From the NCBI GenBank assembly GCA_031278145.1, contig JAITLA010000232.1, forward strand, positions 1 to 8,014: 8,014 nt of DNA. Direction: 5' to 3'. The translations under genes were made by a program, and so were the position numbers. This document shows positions 1-7,400 of this stretch, piece after piece. The notes beneath the pieces were generated by a model, which searched no databases, was not told the origin of the DNA, and worked only from the letters and a program-made list of their open reading frames with translations. The first letter of the stretch is position 1. Each line of letters begins with the position of its first letter. Origin of the DNA: Eubacteriales Family XIII. Incertae Sedis bacterium (GTDB lineage: Bacteria; Bacillota_A; Clostridia; Peptostreptococcales; Anaerovoracaceae).

Positions 1-522
1 ATCTATCCGGTGGCGGACATAAGCGAGCAGATATCCATAGCCGGCAAGGAGGCCTCCGGCACGGGCAACATGAAGCAGATGATGAACGGCGCGATCACGC
101 TCGGCACGCTGGACGGCGCAAACCTCGAGATCCGCGATGCCGTGGGCGAGGAAAACATGGCGCTCTTCGGGCTCAAGATCGAACAGGTCATGAGCTTTTA
201 CCGCAAGGGCGGCTATTCGGCTTGGGACGAGTACCACGGCGATTCCCGCATCAAGCGCCTCGTGGATCAGCTGATCGACGGCTTTTTCCCGGACGCGGGC
301 AGCGATTTCAGGGACATCTACGACAGTCTGCTGCGCGACAACGACGAGTATTTTGTCCTCAAGGATTTTTCGTCCTACATGAGCGCCTTCGGCAAGCTGC
401 GGGCGCTCTACGGGGACGAGGCCTCCTGGCGGCGCATGTCGCTGCGCAACATCGCGCGTTCCCGCTGTTTTACCAGCGACGAAACCATAAAGAAGTACGA
501 TGCGGAGATATGGCGGGTGTGA
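1..522 (+). CDS. glgP: Glycogen/alpha-glucan phosphorylase, C-terminal part (5' end outside window)
   Basis: This is the last 173 codons of a GT35 phosphorylase, a family of roughly 800 residues, so about four fifths of the gene lies upstream. The enzyme releases glucose-1-phosphate from non-reducing ends of alpha-1,4-glucan in the cytoplasm, using pyridoxal phosphate (PLP). Seen: frame 1 is open from base 1 and carries the family's PLP signature, EASGTGNMK followed by [16 protein letters not shown]. The PLP-binding Lys is the codon at 73-75. The C-terminus ([21 protein letters not shown], then AEIWRV) matches the usual phosphorylase ending. The residue just after the PLP Lys is Gln, where I recall Phe or Leu in most homologues. 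The first in-frame ATG is at 10, but homology continues upstream of it, so it is not the start. It ends 16 nt before glgC, consistent with one operon. Substrate choice (glycogen versus maltodextrin) cannot be told from this fragment. Confidence 0.96.
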   Translation: MYPVADISEQISIAGKEASGTGNMKQMMNGAITLGTLDGANLEIRDAVGEENMALFGLKIEQVMSFYRKGGYSAWDEYHGDSRIKRLVDQLIDGFFPDAGSDFRDIYDSLLRDNDEYFVLKDFSSYMSAFGKLRALYGDEASWRRMSLRNIARSRCFTSDETIKKYDAEIWRV

Positions 523-526
523 GAAA

Positions 527-535
527 GGGAGAAGG
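527..535 (+). promoter_or_regulatory. Ribosome binding site of glgC
   Basis: A purine-rich stretch, GGGAGAAGG, lies in the 16-nt gap after the glgP stop. Its GGGAG core ends 7 nt before the ATG at 539. This spacing decides for the ATG at 539 over the in-frame ATG at 500, which lies inside glgP and would add 13 residues with no family resemblance. Confidence 0.75.
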
Positions 536-538
536 CCT

Positions 539-1735
539 ATGAGCAAGAAGAAATGCGTCGCGATGCTGTTGGCCGGCGGGCAGGGAAACAGGCTCGGCGC
601 CCTGACCCATTCGATTGCGAAGCCGGCGGTTTCCTTCGGCGGCAAGTACAGGATCATCGACTTCAGCCTGAACAACTGCGTCAGCTCCGGCATCGACACC
701 GTGGGCGTGCTGACGCAGTATCGGCCCTTGATGCTCAACGCGTACATAGGCACGGGCGTGTCTTGGGATTTGAACGAAACGGGCGGCGGCGTCCGCATAT
801 TGCCGCCTTACCAGAAGCGGGACGGCGGCGGCTGGTACATCGGCACCGCCAACGCGATCTTCCAGAACATGGACTTTATCTCCGGCTACGATCCCGACTA
901 CGTGCTGATCCTGTCCGGCGACCACATCTACACGATGCAGTACAACAAGATGCTGGATTTTCACGTGGAGAGCAAGGCGGACGTGACCATCTCCGCCATG
1001 GAGGTGCCCCCGGAGGAAGCGAGCCGCTTCGGCATACTGACGGCCGCGGAGGACGGCCGCATCACAAAGTTCTCGGAGAAGCCGCGGGAGCCCGACAGCA
1101 ACCTCGCGTCCATGGGCGTCTACATCTTCAATACGAAGCTGCTGTCGGACGCGCTGGCGGAGGACGACTGCGACCCCGATTCCTCGAAGGACTTCGGCGG
1201 CGACGTGCTGCCGCGCCTGCTCGCGCAGGGCAAGTCCCTCTACGCCTACAGGTTCAGCGGCTACTGGAGGGACGTGGGCACGATTGAGAGCTATTACGAG
1301 GCCAACATGGAGCTCCTGCGGGAGGAGCCGCCCTTCAACATCTTCGACCGCAAGATGCGCATCCTGACCAACAGCAATATATTCCCGCCGCATTACATCT
1401 GGCCCGAGGCCAAGGTGGAGAACAGCTTGGTCTGCAACGGGTGCAGCATACGGGGCGCCGTCATCGACTCCATCATATGCCCCAACGTCCGGATCGAGGA
1501 GGACTGCTCCGTCGTCGATTCCATCATACTGCCGGGGGTGCGGATCGAGCGGGGCTGCACGCTGCACAAGGCCATCGTGGGCGAGAACACGCAGATCGGC
1601 AGGGACAGCCTGATCGGGGCGAAGGCGGAGGGCGGGGAGGCGCGCCGGCAGGGCATCACGGTCATCGCGGGCGACATGTGCCTCATAGAGGGCGCGCGCG
1701 TCTTGGAAGGCGAAACCGTGGACCGCGAGGCGTGA
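539..1735 (+). CDS. glgC: Glucose-1-phosphate adenylyltransferase (ADP-glucose pyrophosphorylase), catalytic subunit
   Basis: GlgC makes ADP-glucose and pyrophosphate from ATP and glucose-1-phosphate, the committed step of bacterial glycogen synthesis, in the cytoplasm. The 398-residue product is of normal length for Bacillota. Seen in order: the N-terminal nucleotide-binding loop [10 protein letters not shown] (residues 10-19); AKP and [10 protein letters not shown] (27-42); [11 protein letters not shown] (125-135), whose D128 aligns with the catalytic Asp of E. coli GlgC; FSEKP (178-182), with K181 as the glucose-1-phosphate-binding Lys; and WRDVGT (243-248), with D245 as the second metal-binding Asp. 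From about residue 290 a left-handed beta-helix of hexapeptide-like repeats ([20 protein letters not shown] and similar) forms the C-terminal oligomerisation domain. All key residues are present, so it should be the active subunit. The next gene, glgD, encodes the likely partner. The start at 539 is chosen from the ribosome binding site and from [14 protein letters not shown] matching family N-termini. Confidence 0.97.
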   Translation: MSKKKCVAMLLAGGQGNRLGALTHSIAKPAVSFGGKYRIIDFSLNNCVSSGIDTVGVLTQYRPLMLNAYIGTGVSWDLNETGGGVRILPPYQKRDGGGWYIGTANAIFQNMDFISGYDPDYVLILSGDHIYTMQYNKMLDFHVESKADVTISAMEVPPEEASRFGILTAAEDGRITKFSEKPREPDSNLASMGVYIFNTKLLSDALAEDDCDPDSSKDFGGDVLPRLLAQGKSLYAYRFSGYWRDVGTIESYYEANMELLREEPPFNIFDRKMRILTNSNIFPPHYIWPEAKVENSLVCNGCSIRGAVIDSIICPNVRIEEDCSVVDSIILPGVRIERGCTLHKAIVGENTQIGRDSLIGAKAEGGEARRQGITVIAGDMCLIEGARVLEGETVDREA

Positions 1736-1784
1736 CCTCGGAGAACCGTTTTTACGTGCATTGTGGCAGCCGGCAAGCTGCATC

Positions 1785-1789
1785 GGAGG
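1785..1789 (+). promoter_or_regulatory. Ribosome binding site of glgD (GGAGG)
   Basis: A perfect GGAGG lies 5 nt before the ATG at 1795 and is the strongest Shine-Dalgarno in the window. It fixes the glgD start even though the same frame is open far upstream into glgC. It sits at the end of the 59-nt glgC-glgD gap, the longest in the operon, in which I see no convincing terminator or promoter. Confidence 0.85.
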
Positions 1790-1794
1790 CGAAA

Positions 1795-2919
1795 ATGAAC
1801 GATACGATGGGCCTCATCTGCGCAAATTACAACACGGAGAGCCTCGGCGTACTGACGAAGGACAGACCGCCGGCCTCGCTTCCCTTCGGCGGGCGCTACC
1901 GGCTGATAGATTTCGTGCTGTCCAACATGGTCAACGCGGGCATCCGCACGGTGGGCATCGTCACGCCCTACATGTACCGCTCCCTGCTCGATCATCTCGG
2001 CGCGGGCAAGGAGTGGTTCCTCGACCGCAAGCGAGGCGGGCTCTTTGTGCTGCCCGGCTCGATCTACGGCTTCAGGAACATGAGCACGCAATTTCTCATA
2101 AAGGACATGATACGCAACATGGATTACCTGACGCGCGATTATAGGGAATATGTTATTGTAACCTCGGCAAATCAGGTATATAATATGGACTACAAAGCGC
2201 TCGCCGAAGCCCACGCGAAGAGCGGCGCCGATGTCACGCTCGCCTACCGGGGCGAGAATCCGGCGCATTGGAGCAAGGGGCTCTTCCTCGACTTGAATTT
2301 TGAAAAACGCATCACGAAGATGCTTCGCGTCCGCCCCGAGGCCGCGCCCGCGGAAACGCCGCCGCCGGCGCTGTTCATCGACTGCATGGTCTTCAAGAGG
2401 CAAATCCTCGTGGATCTGATCGGCTGGTATCTCGCCGTGGATCACATGGAGCTGACCGACATACTCTTGGAAAACATCGGGAATATAAGGATGTACGGCT
2501 ACGAATTCACGGGCTATCTCGGCAGGATCGATTCCCTGAATTCCTTTCTGAAATGCAGCAGGGACATCCTGCTGCCCGAGATTCACGAAGAATTGTTTTT
2601 CGGCAAAAGACCCGTGTACACGAAGATACGCGACGGCGCGCCGACGCGTTACTACAGCGGATCGGCCACGGCCGACGCGCTGATTCCGAACGAGTGCACG
2701 ATCCGGGGGCGGGTGGAGCGCAGCGTCCTCTTCCCCGGCGTGACGGTTGAAGCGGACGCGGTCGTCAAGGACAGCGTCATCATGCAGCGCAGCGTCGTCG
2801 GTCGCGGCGCCGTCATGGAGAATGTCATAGCGGACAAGTATGTGATTGTCGGGGACGGCGCGGTCCTCCGGGGAAGCGGCGCGCATCCCCTGATAATCGA
2901 AAAGAGAAGCACGATGTGA
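1795..2919 (+). CDS. glgD: GlgD, non-catalytic/regulatory partner subunit of ADP-glucose pyrophosphorylase
   Basis: GlgD is a GlgC paralogue found mainly in Bacillota. In studied cases it forms a hetero-oligomer with GlgC and raises its activity while having little or none alone. The 374-residue product has the family N-terminus (MGLI, then LTKDRPPASLPFGGRYRLIDF and LSNMVNAGI) and a hexapeptide-repeat beta-helix from about residue 290 to the end (SVLFPGVTVEADAVVKDSVI and on). Compared with the neighbouring GlgC, the AGGQGNRL nucleotide loop is absent. GDHIY has become ANQVY (residues 125-129), so the catalytic Asp is Asn126. WRDVGT has become LGRIDS (242-247), putting Arg244 in place of the second Asp. 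I cannot find a clear FSEKP site; the nearest text is FEKR. These losses support a structural or regulatory role. The AT-rich codons around residues 119-131 are unlike the rest of the gene; see the candidate promoter at 2156-2184. Confidence 0.95.
   Translation: MNDTMGLICANYNTESLGVLTKDRPPASLPFGGRYRLIDFVLSNMVNAGIRTVGIVTPYMYRSLLDHLGAGKEWFLDRKRGGLFVLPGSIYGFRNMSTQFLIKDMIRNMDYLTRDYREYVIVTSANQVYNMDYKALAEAHAKSGADVTLAYRGENPAHWSKGLFLDLNFEKRITKMLRVRPEAAPAETPPPALFIDCMVFKRQILVDLIGWYLAVDHMELTDILLENIGNIRMYGYEFTGYLGRIDSLNSFLKCSRDILLPEIHEELFFGKRPVYTKIRDGAPTRYYSGSATADALIPNECTIRGRVERSVLFPGVTVEADAVVKDSVIMQRSVVGRGAVMENVIADKYVIVGDGAVLRGSGAHPLIIEKRSTM
2156..2184 (+). promoter_or_regulatory. Candidate internal sigma-A-type promoter within glgD
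   Basis: TTGTAA at 2156-2161 (4 of 6 matches to TTGACA) and a perfect TATAAT at 2179-2184 are separated by exactly 17 nt. They lie in an AT-rich island of an otherwise GC-rich gene, built from codons the gene rarely uses (GTT, ATT, GTA, GCA, AAT, TAT). There is no extended TG motif before the -10. If active, it would start transcripts about 750 nt upstream of glgA, feeding glgA and the amylase-MalQ gene without glgC and a full glgD. The hexamers fall inside a conserved protein motif (the TAT AAT codons are Tyr129-Asn130), so a chance match is quite possible. Confidence 0.3.
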
Positions 2920-2928
2920 TGCTTTTGT

Positions 2929-2932
2929 GAGG
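2929..2932 (+). promoter_or_regulatory. Ribosome binding site of glgA (GAGG)
   Basis: GAGG ends 7 nt before the ATG at 2940, within the 20-nt gap after the glgD stop. It supports the ATG whose product begins MNILYAIFEAAPFAKSGG, as expected for glycogen synthases. Confidence 0.7.
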
Positions 2933-2939
2933 TAGCACG

Positions 2940-4403
2940 ATGAACATATTGTATGCGATCTTTGAGGCCGCGCCCTTTGCGAAGAGCGGGGGGCTCGGCG
3001 ATGTGGGCGGCGCGCTGCCCTTCTTCCTGAAGGAGGGCGGACATGATGTGCGCGTCGTCATGCCCAAGCACGACGCGATCCCGAGCAGGTTCAGAAGCGA
3101 GATGAAGCCGCTCTTTGACTTTCAGGTGCAGCTGGGCTGGCGAACGCAGTACTGCGGCGTGGAAACGCTCAATCACAGGGGCGTGACCCATTACTTTATC
3201 GACAACGAACATTACTTCAAGCGGGATTCGCTGTACGGCTACGGCGACGATGAGGAAAGGGCCGCCTTTTTCTGCAAGGCGGCGCTCCTCTGCCTGACGC
3301 ATCTCGAGCGCTTCAAGCCGCAGATCATCCACTGCAACGACTGGCATACCGCGCTGATTCCCGTCATGCTGAAGGAATACTTCGGTGAGCATCCCTACTA
3401 TTACGACATCAGGAGCGTCTTCAGCATCCACAATCTGAAGTACCAGGGGATTGTGGGGCGTGATTTCCTCGGGGACGTCCTCGACATGGCGGATCACGTG
3501 GCGGCGCGCGATTATTTGGCCTTCGGCGACGCCGTCAACCTACTGAAGGGCGCGCTGCACTACGCGGACGCGATCACGACGGTCAGCCCGAGCTACGCGC
3601 GGGAGATCCTGACGCCCTATTTCGGCGAGGGTCTGGACGGCGTGCTGCGCTGGCGGGAGGAATACCTGACCGGCATCTTGAACGGCATCGATTACGGCGA
3701 ATACGACCCCGCCGGCGACAAGAGGATCTTCAAGCGCTACACGCGCGGCGACGACGAGGGCAAGGCCTTCAACAAGAAGAAGCTGCAGGCGGAGCTCGCG
3801 CTTCCCGTGAAGGCGGACACGCCGCTTCTCGTGATCGTGAGCCGCCTCACCGAGCAGAAGGGGCTCGATCTGATCGCGCATATCATGGAAGAGCTGCTGT
3901 ACGCGGGCGATGTGCAGCTCGCCGTCCTCGGAACGGGCGATTGGCGTTACGAGGAAATGCTCTACTATTTCGCGAACCGCTATCCCACAAGGATCGCCGT
4001 TCGCATCACCTTCGACGAAACGCTGGCGCACAAGATCTACGCGGGCGGCGACATCCTGCTGATGCCATCGAAATTCGAGCCCTGCGGCATCACGCAGATG
4101 ATTGCGATGAAGTACGGGACGCCGCCCGTCGTCCGCGAAACCGGCGGCCTGCGCGACACGGTCATCCCGTACAATAAGTTCACGGGCGAGGGCACGGGCT
4201 TCGGCTTCGAGAATTACAACGCGCACGAGCTGCTTTTCACCATCCGGGAGGCGACGGACATCTACCGGAAGAAGCGCGACGCGTGGCGCGGGCTCCGAAA
4301 GAACGCCTGCGACGCCGACTTCGGCTGGCGCGTTTCCGCGGATCGATACACGGCGCTGTACGATGGGATATGCAAGAGGTCCAGGCTCTTTAGAAACAAA
4401 TAG
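2940..4403 (+). CDS. glgA: Glycogen synthase (ADP-glucose-dependent, GT5 family)
   Basis: GlgA transfers glucose from ADP-glucose to the non-reducing end of a growing alpha-1,4-glucan in the cytoplasm. The 487-residue product matches the usual bacterial length of about 480 and has both halves of the GT-B fold. In the N-terminal starch synthase domain: the ADP-glucose-binding K15-SGGLGDVGGALP motif, HCNDWHT (131-137), and HNLKYQG starting at H164, the position of the conserved active-site His. In the C-terminal glycosyltransferase domain: SRLTEQKG (301-308), with R302 and K307 as phosphate-binding residues; PSKFEPCGITQ, with E380 as the conserved glutamate near the donor sugar; and the following TGGLRDTV motif. 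All key residues are present, so it should be active. It starts 20 nt after glgD and ends 9 nt before the amylase-MalQ gene, so it is co-transcribed and uses the ADP-glucose made by GlgC/GlgD. It contains one CTA codon (3540-3542), rare in this window. Confidence 0.97.
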   Translation: MNILYAIFEAAPFAKSGGLGDVGGALPFFLKEGGHDVRVVMPKHDAIPSRFRSEMKPLFDFQVQLGWRTQYCGVETLNHRGVTHYFIDNEHYFKRDSLYGYGDDEERAAFFCKAALLCLTHLERFKPQIIHCNDWHTALIPVMLKEYFGEHPYYYDIRSVFSIHNLKYQGIVGRDFLGDVLDMADHVAARDYLAFGDAVNLLKGALHYADAITTVSPSYAREILTPYFGEGLDGVLRWREEYLTGILNGIDYGEYDPAGDKRIFKRYTRGDDEGKAFNKKKLQAELALPVKADTPLLVIVSRLTEQKGLDLIAHIMEELLYAGDVQLAVLGTGDWRYEEMLYYFANRYPTRIAVRITFDETLAHKIYAGGDILLMPSKFEPCGITQMIAMKYGTPPVVRETGGLRDTVIPYNKFTGEGTGFGFENYNAHELLFTIREATDIYRKKRDAWRGLRKNACDADFGWRVSADRYTALYDGICKRSRLFRNK

Positions 4404-4406
4404 AGG
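4403..4406 (+). promoter_or_regulatory. Ribosome binding site of the amylase-MalQ gene
   Basis: GAGG begins on the last base of the glgA stop codon (TAG, 4401-4403) and ends 6 nt before the ATG at 4413. The tight arrangement suggests translational coupling with glgA. Confidence 0.65.
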
Positions 4407-4412
4407 TTTGCG

Positions 4413-7400
4413 ATGAACAGAATTTCACTGTACCACAATTCCCATCTCGCGCGCTACAGGTTTCCCTTCGGCGCCGCGCCCTGCGGCACGACGGTCGCGT
4501 TTTCGCTGGATGTCACGGGCCTGCCCGAGGACTGTGCCTGCAGCCTGCGCATATGGTTTCAGGATGTCGGCGAAACCTTGGTCCCGATGTCCGCCATCGG
4601 CGACGCAACGCTCGCGGACGCGGCGGACGGCGACTTCTGCCCCCCGCGCCGCAGGTACGCCTGCACCTATGCGACGCCGGACACGCCGGGCAATGTCTGG
4701 TATTACTTCATCGTGGCGAGCAGCGGCGTCACGCGCTATTACGGAAACAACGAGCAAAGCCGCGGCGGCGAGGGCCGGGAGGCCTTTTCGCCCCCGCCCT
4801 CCTACCAGCTCACGGTCTACGCGGACAGCCCCGTTCCCGCGTGGTGGAAGGAAGGCCTCGTCTATCAGATATTCGTGGACAGATTCGCGCGGGGCGGCGA
4901 CTGGAAGGAGCGCTTCTTCGACGCGCAGCGCGCGGAGGACGGGAAGGGGCCGACGCGCATCCTGCAGAGCGACTGGCGGGACACGCCGTTCTTGTACAAG
5001 GACGATAGGGGCTGGGTCATGCGCTGGCCCTTCTTCGGCGGCACGCTCGAGGGGGTCCGCGAGAAGCTCCCCTATTTGAAGAGCCTCGGCGTCACCATCC
5101 TCTATCTGAATCCCATATTCGAGGCCGCGAGCAATCACAAATACGATACGGGCGACTACATGAAGATAGATTCGGGCTACGGGGACGAGGCGGCGTTCCG
5201 CCTGCTCGCCAAGGAGGCGCGGGACCGCGGAATATCCATCGTGCTGGACGGCGTGTTCAGCCACACGGGCGCGGACAGCATCTATTTCAACAAATACGGC
5301 AATTATCCCTCGCTCGGCGCGTGGCAGTCCAAGGATTCCCCCTACCGATCCTGGTATCGCTTCAACCACGATCCCGAGGGCTACGAATGCTGGTGGGGCG
5401 TGGCGGATCTGCCGAATGTCGAGGAATCGGATCCGAGCTACCGCGCCTTCATCTGCGGCGACGACGACAGCGTGGTGCGGCACTGGATCGGGGCCGGCGC
5501 GCGCGGCTGTCGGCTCGACGTGGCCGACGAGCTGCCGGACGAATTCATATGCGAGATACGGGAGGCCATGAAGGAAACGGACCCGGACAGCGTGCTTCTG
5601 GGCGAGGTTTGGGAGGATGCCTCCAACAAGACGAGCTACGGCGCCATACGCCGGTACCTGCTGGGCGCGGAGCTCGATTCCACGATGAACTATCCCTTCC
5701 GTGACTGGAGCTTGGATTTCTCGATGGGCCGCATAGGACCCGCAGAGGTGCATTCCCGCGTCATGAGCCTGTATGAAAACTATCCGAGGGAGTATTTTTT
5801 CTCCTGCCTGAATCTGATCGGCAGCCACGACAAACCGCGCGTCCTCTCGGTGCTGGGCGGGATCTCCGTCGACGCGGAGCGCAGCGAATGGGAGAAGCAG
5901 ACCCTGCGCCTGAACGACGCGGAGCGGGATTTGGCCGGGCGCAGATTGAAGCTGCTTTCCGTCTGGCAGATGACCTTCCCCGGCGTCCCCTCCGTGTTCT
6001 ACGGCGACGAGGCCGGCGCGGAGGGTCTTGGCGATCCGTACAACCGGGTCCCCTTCCCCTGGGGCCGCGAGGATGCGGAGCTCCTGGACCGATATCGCGC
6101 CGTCGGGCTGCTGCGCGCGGAGCACGCGCTGTTCCGCAGGGGGGAATTCGTTTCCCACGGCGGTTATCGGCATATGTACGCGTTCTGCCGGCAGGGCGAA
6201 GGCGAGCGCGCCTTGGTGTTTCTGAACGGCTCGCACAGCGAAAGCGAGGAGGCTTCCATCGCGCTTGCATGGGATGAAACGGTGTTCATCGAGCTGCTTT
6301 CGGGCGAGGCCCTTGAGCCCGCGCGCGCGGAGGAAGCGGCCGGCCGCGACGAAGCGTCGCTCTGGGCGGGCGGCGAGATCGAGGCGCGGGGCAACCTGCC
6401 GCCGGCCGTGCTGCGCGTGGCGGTCGGGCCGCTCGAATGCAAGATCGTATACATCCGAAAGGCCGATCCCGCAAGCCTCGTCATGCGGAATCTGCCGCGC
6501 GCCGCCGGCCTGCTCTGCCACATCACCTCCCTGCCCTCCGACACGGGCTGCGGGGACATGGGCAAGGCCGCCTACGATTTCTGTGACTATCTCGCTTCCG
6601 CCGGGCAACGGATATGGCAGCTGCTTCCGGTCACGACGGCCGGCGGGGGCAATTCGCCGTATTCGGGCAATTCGGCCTTCGCGGGCAACGAGTTTCTGAT
6701 CGATCTCCACGGCTTGGTCAAGGACGGGCTCTTGGCGGAGGAAGATTTGCCAAAGCCAAACCTGACAGCGCGGGTATTGCAGAGCATCGTGACCGGCGGC
6801 AGCGAAAGCCGCGCGGATTTCACGCGCGCGCGCGCCGTCAAGCGCCCCCTCTTCGAAAAGGCCTTTGCCGCCTTTGATCGGAATGCGCCCGCCTTCGTGG
6901 ATTTCTGCGACAAAAACGCGTTCTGGCTCTCCGATTACTGCCTCTACCGCGCCATAAGCGACGCGCGCGAGGACGCGCCGTGGCAGGAGTGGCCCGCGGA
7001 TTTGCGCGACCGCGATCCGCAGGCGCTCGCGCGCTGCGGGACGGAGCTCGCGCAGCCCATCGCCCTCTGCGCCTTCCTTCAATACGTGTTCATGAAGCAA
7101 TGGGACGCGCTCCGGGCCTACGCCGCGAAACGCGGCGTTTCGATACTCGGGGATCTGCCCATCTACGTTTCCGCGTCGAGCTGCGACACCTGGGCGCACA
7201 GGGAGCTCTTCGATCTGGACGCGCGCGGGCAGATGCGCAAGTCGGGCGGCGTGCCGCCCGACGCCTTCACCGAGGACGGGCAGAACTGGCACAATCCCGT
7301 CTTCCTTTGGGAGGCGAACGAGCGGCGGGGCTATCGCTGGTGGATCGAGCGCTTTCGCCGCAATCTGCGGCTTTACGATTTCCTGCGGCTCGACCACTTC

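Noticed and set aside
500..538. In-frame ATG at 500 as the glgC start, overlapping glgP
   Set aside because: The 13 added residues have no family match; the ATG at 539 has a suitable ribosome binding site and the usual short N-terminus before LLAGGQG.
1732..1758. GTG codons at 1732 (overlapping the glgC stop) and 1756 as alternative glgD starts
   Set aside because: Both would add residues not seen at GlgD N-termini, whereas the ATG at 1795 has the best Shine-Dalgarno and gives the expected MGLI-type beginning within five residues.
1766..1781. A small hairpin, GCAGC/GCTGC with a 6-nt loop, in the glgC-glgD gap
   Set aside because: Only 5 base pairs, not followed by a U-tract and not covering the GGAGG; too weak to call a terminator or regulatory structure.
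470..1783. A 437-codon minus-strand open frame across glgC
   Set aside because: Same codon-bias shadow effect, with no domain resemblance; glgC on the + strand explains the region fully. The minus-strand frames at 1393-2886, 2652-3497 and 3540-4226 are rejected likewise.
1441..1794. The glgD frame is open about 350 nt upstream, inside glgC, suggesting a longer GlgD or a glgC-glgD frameshift fusion
   Set aside because: The upstream translation in that frame is Arg/Gly/His-rich with no GlgD likeness, glgC continues intact in its own frame to a proper stop, and a perfect GGAGG precedes the ATG at 1795.
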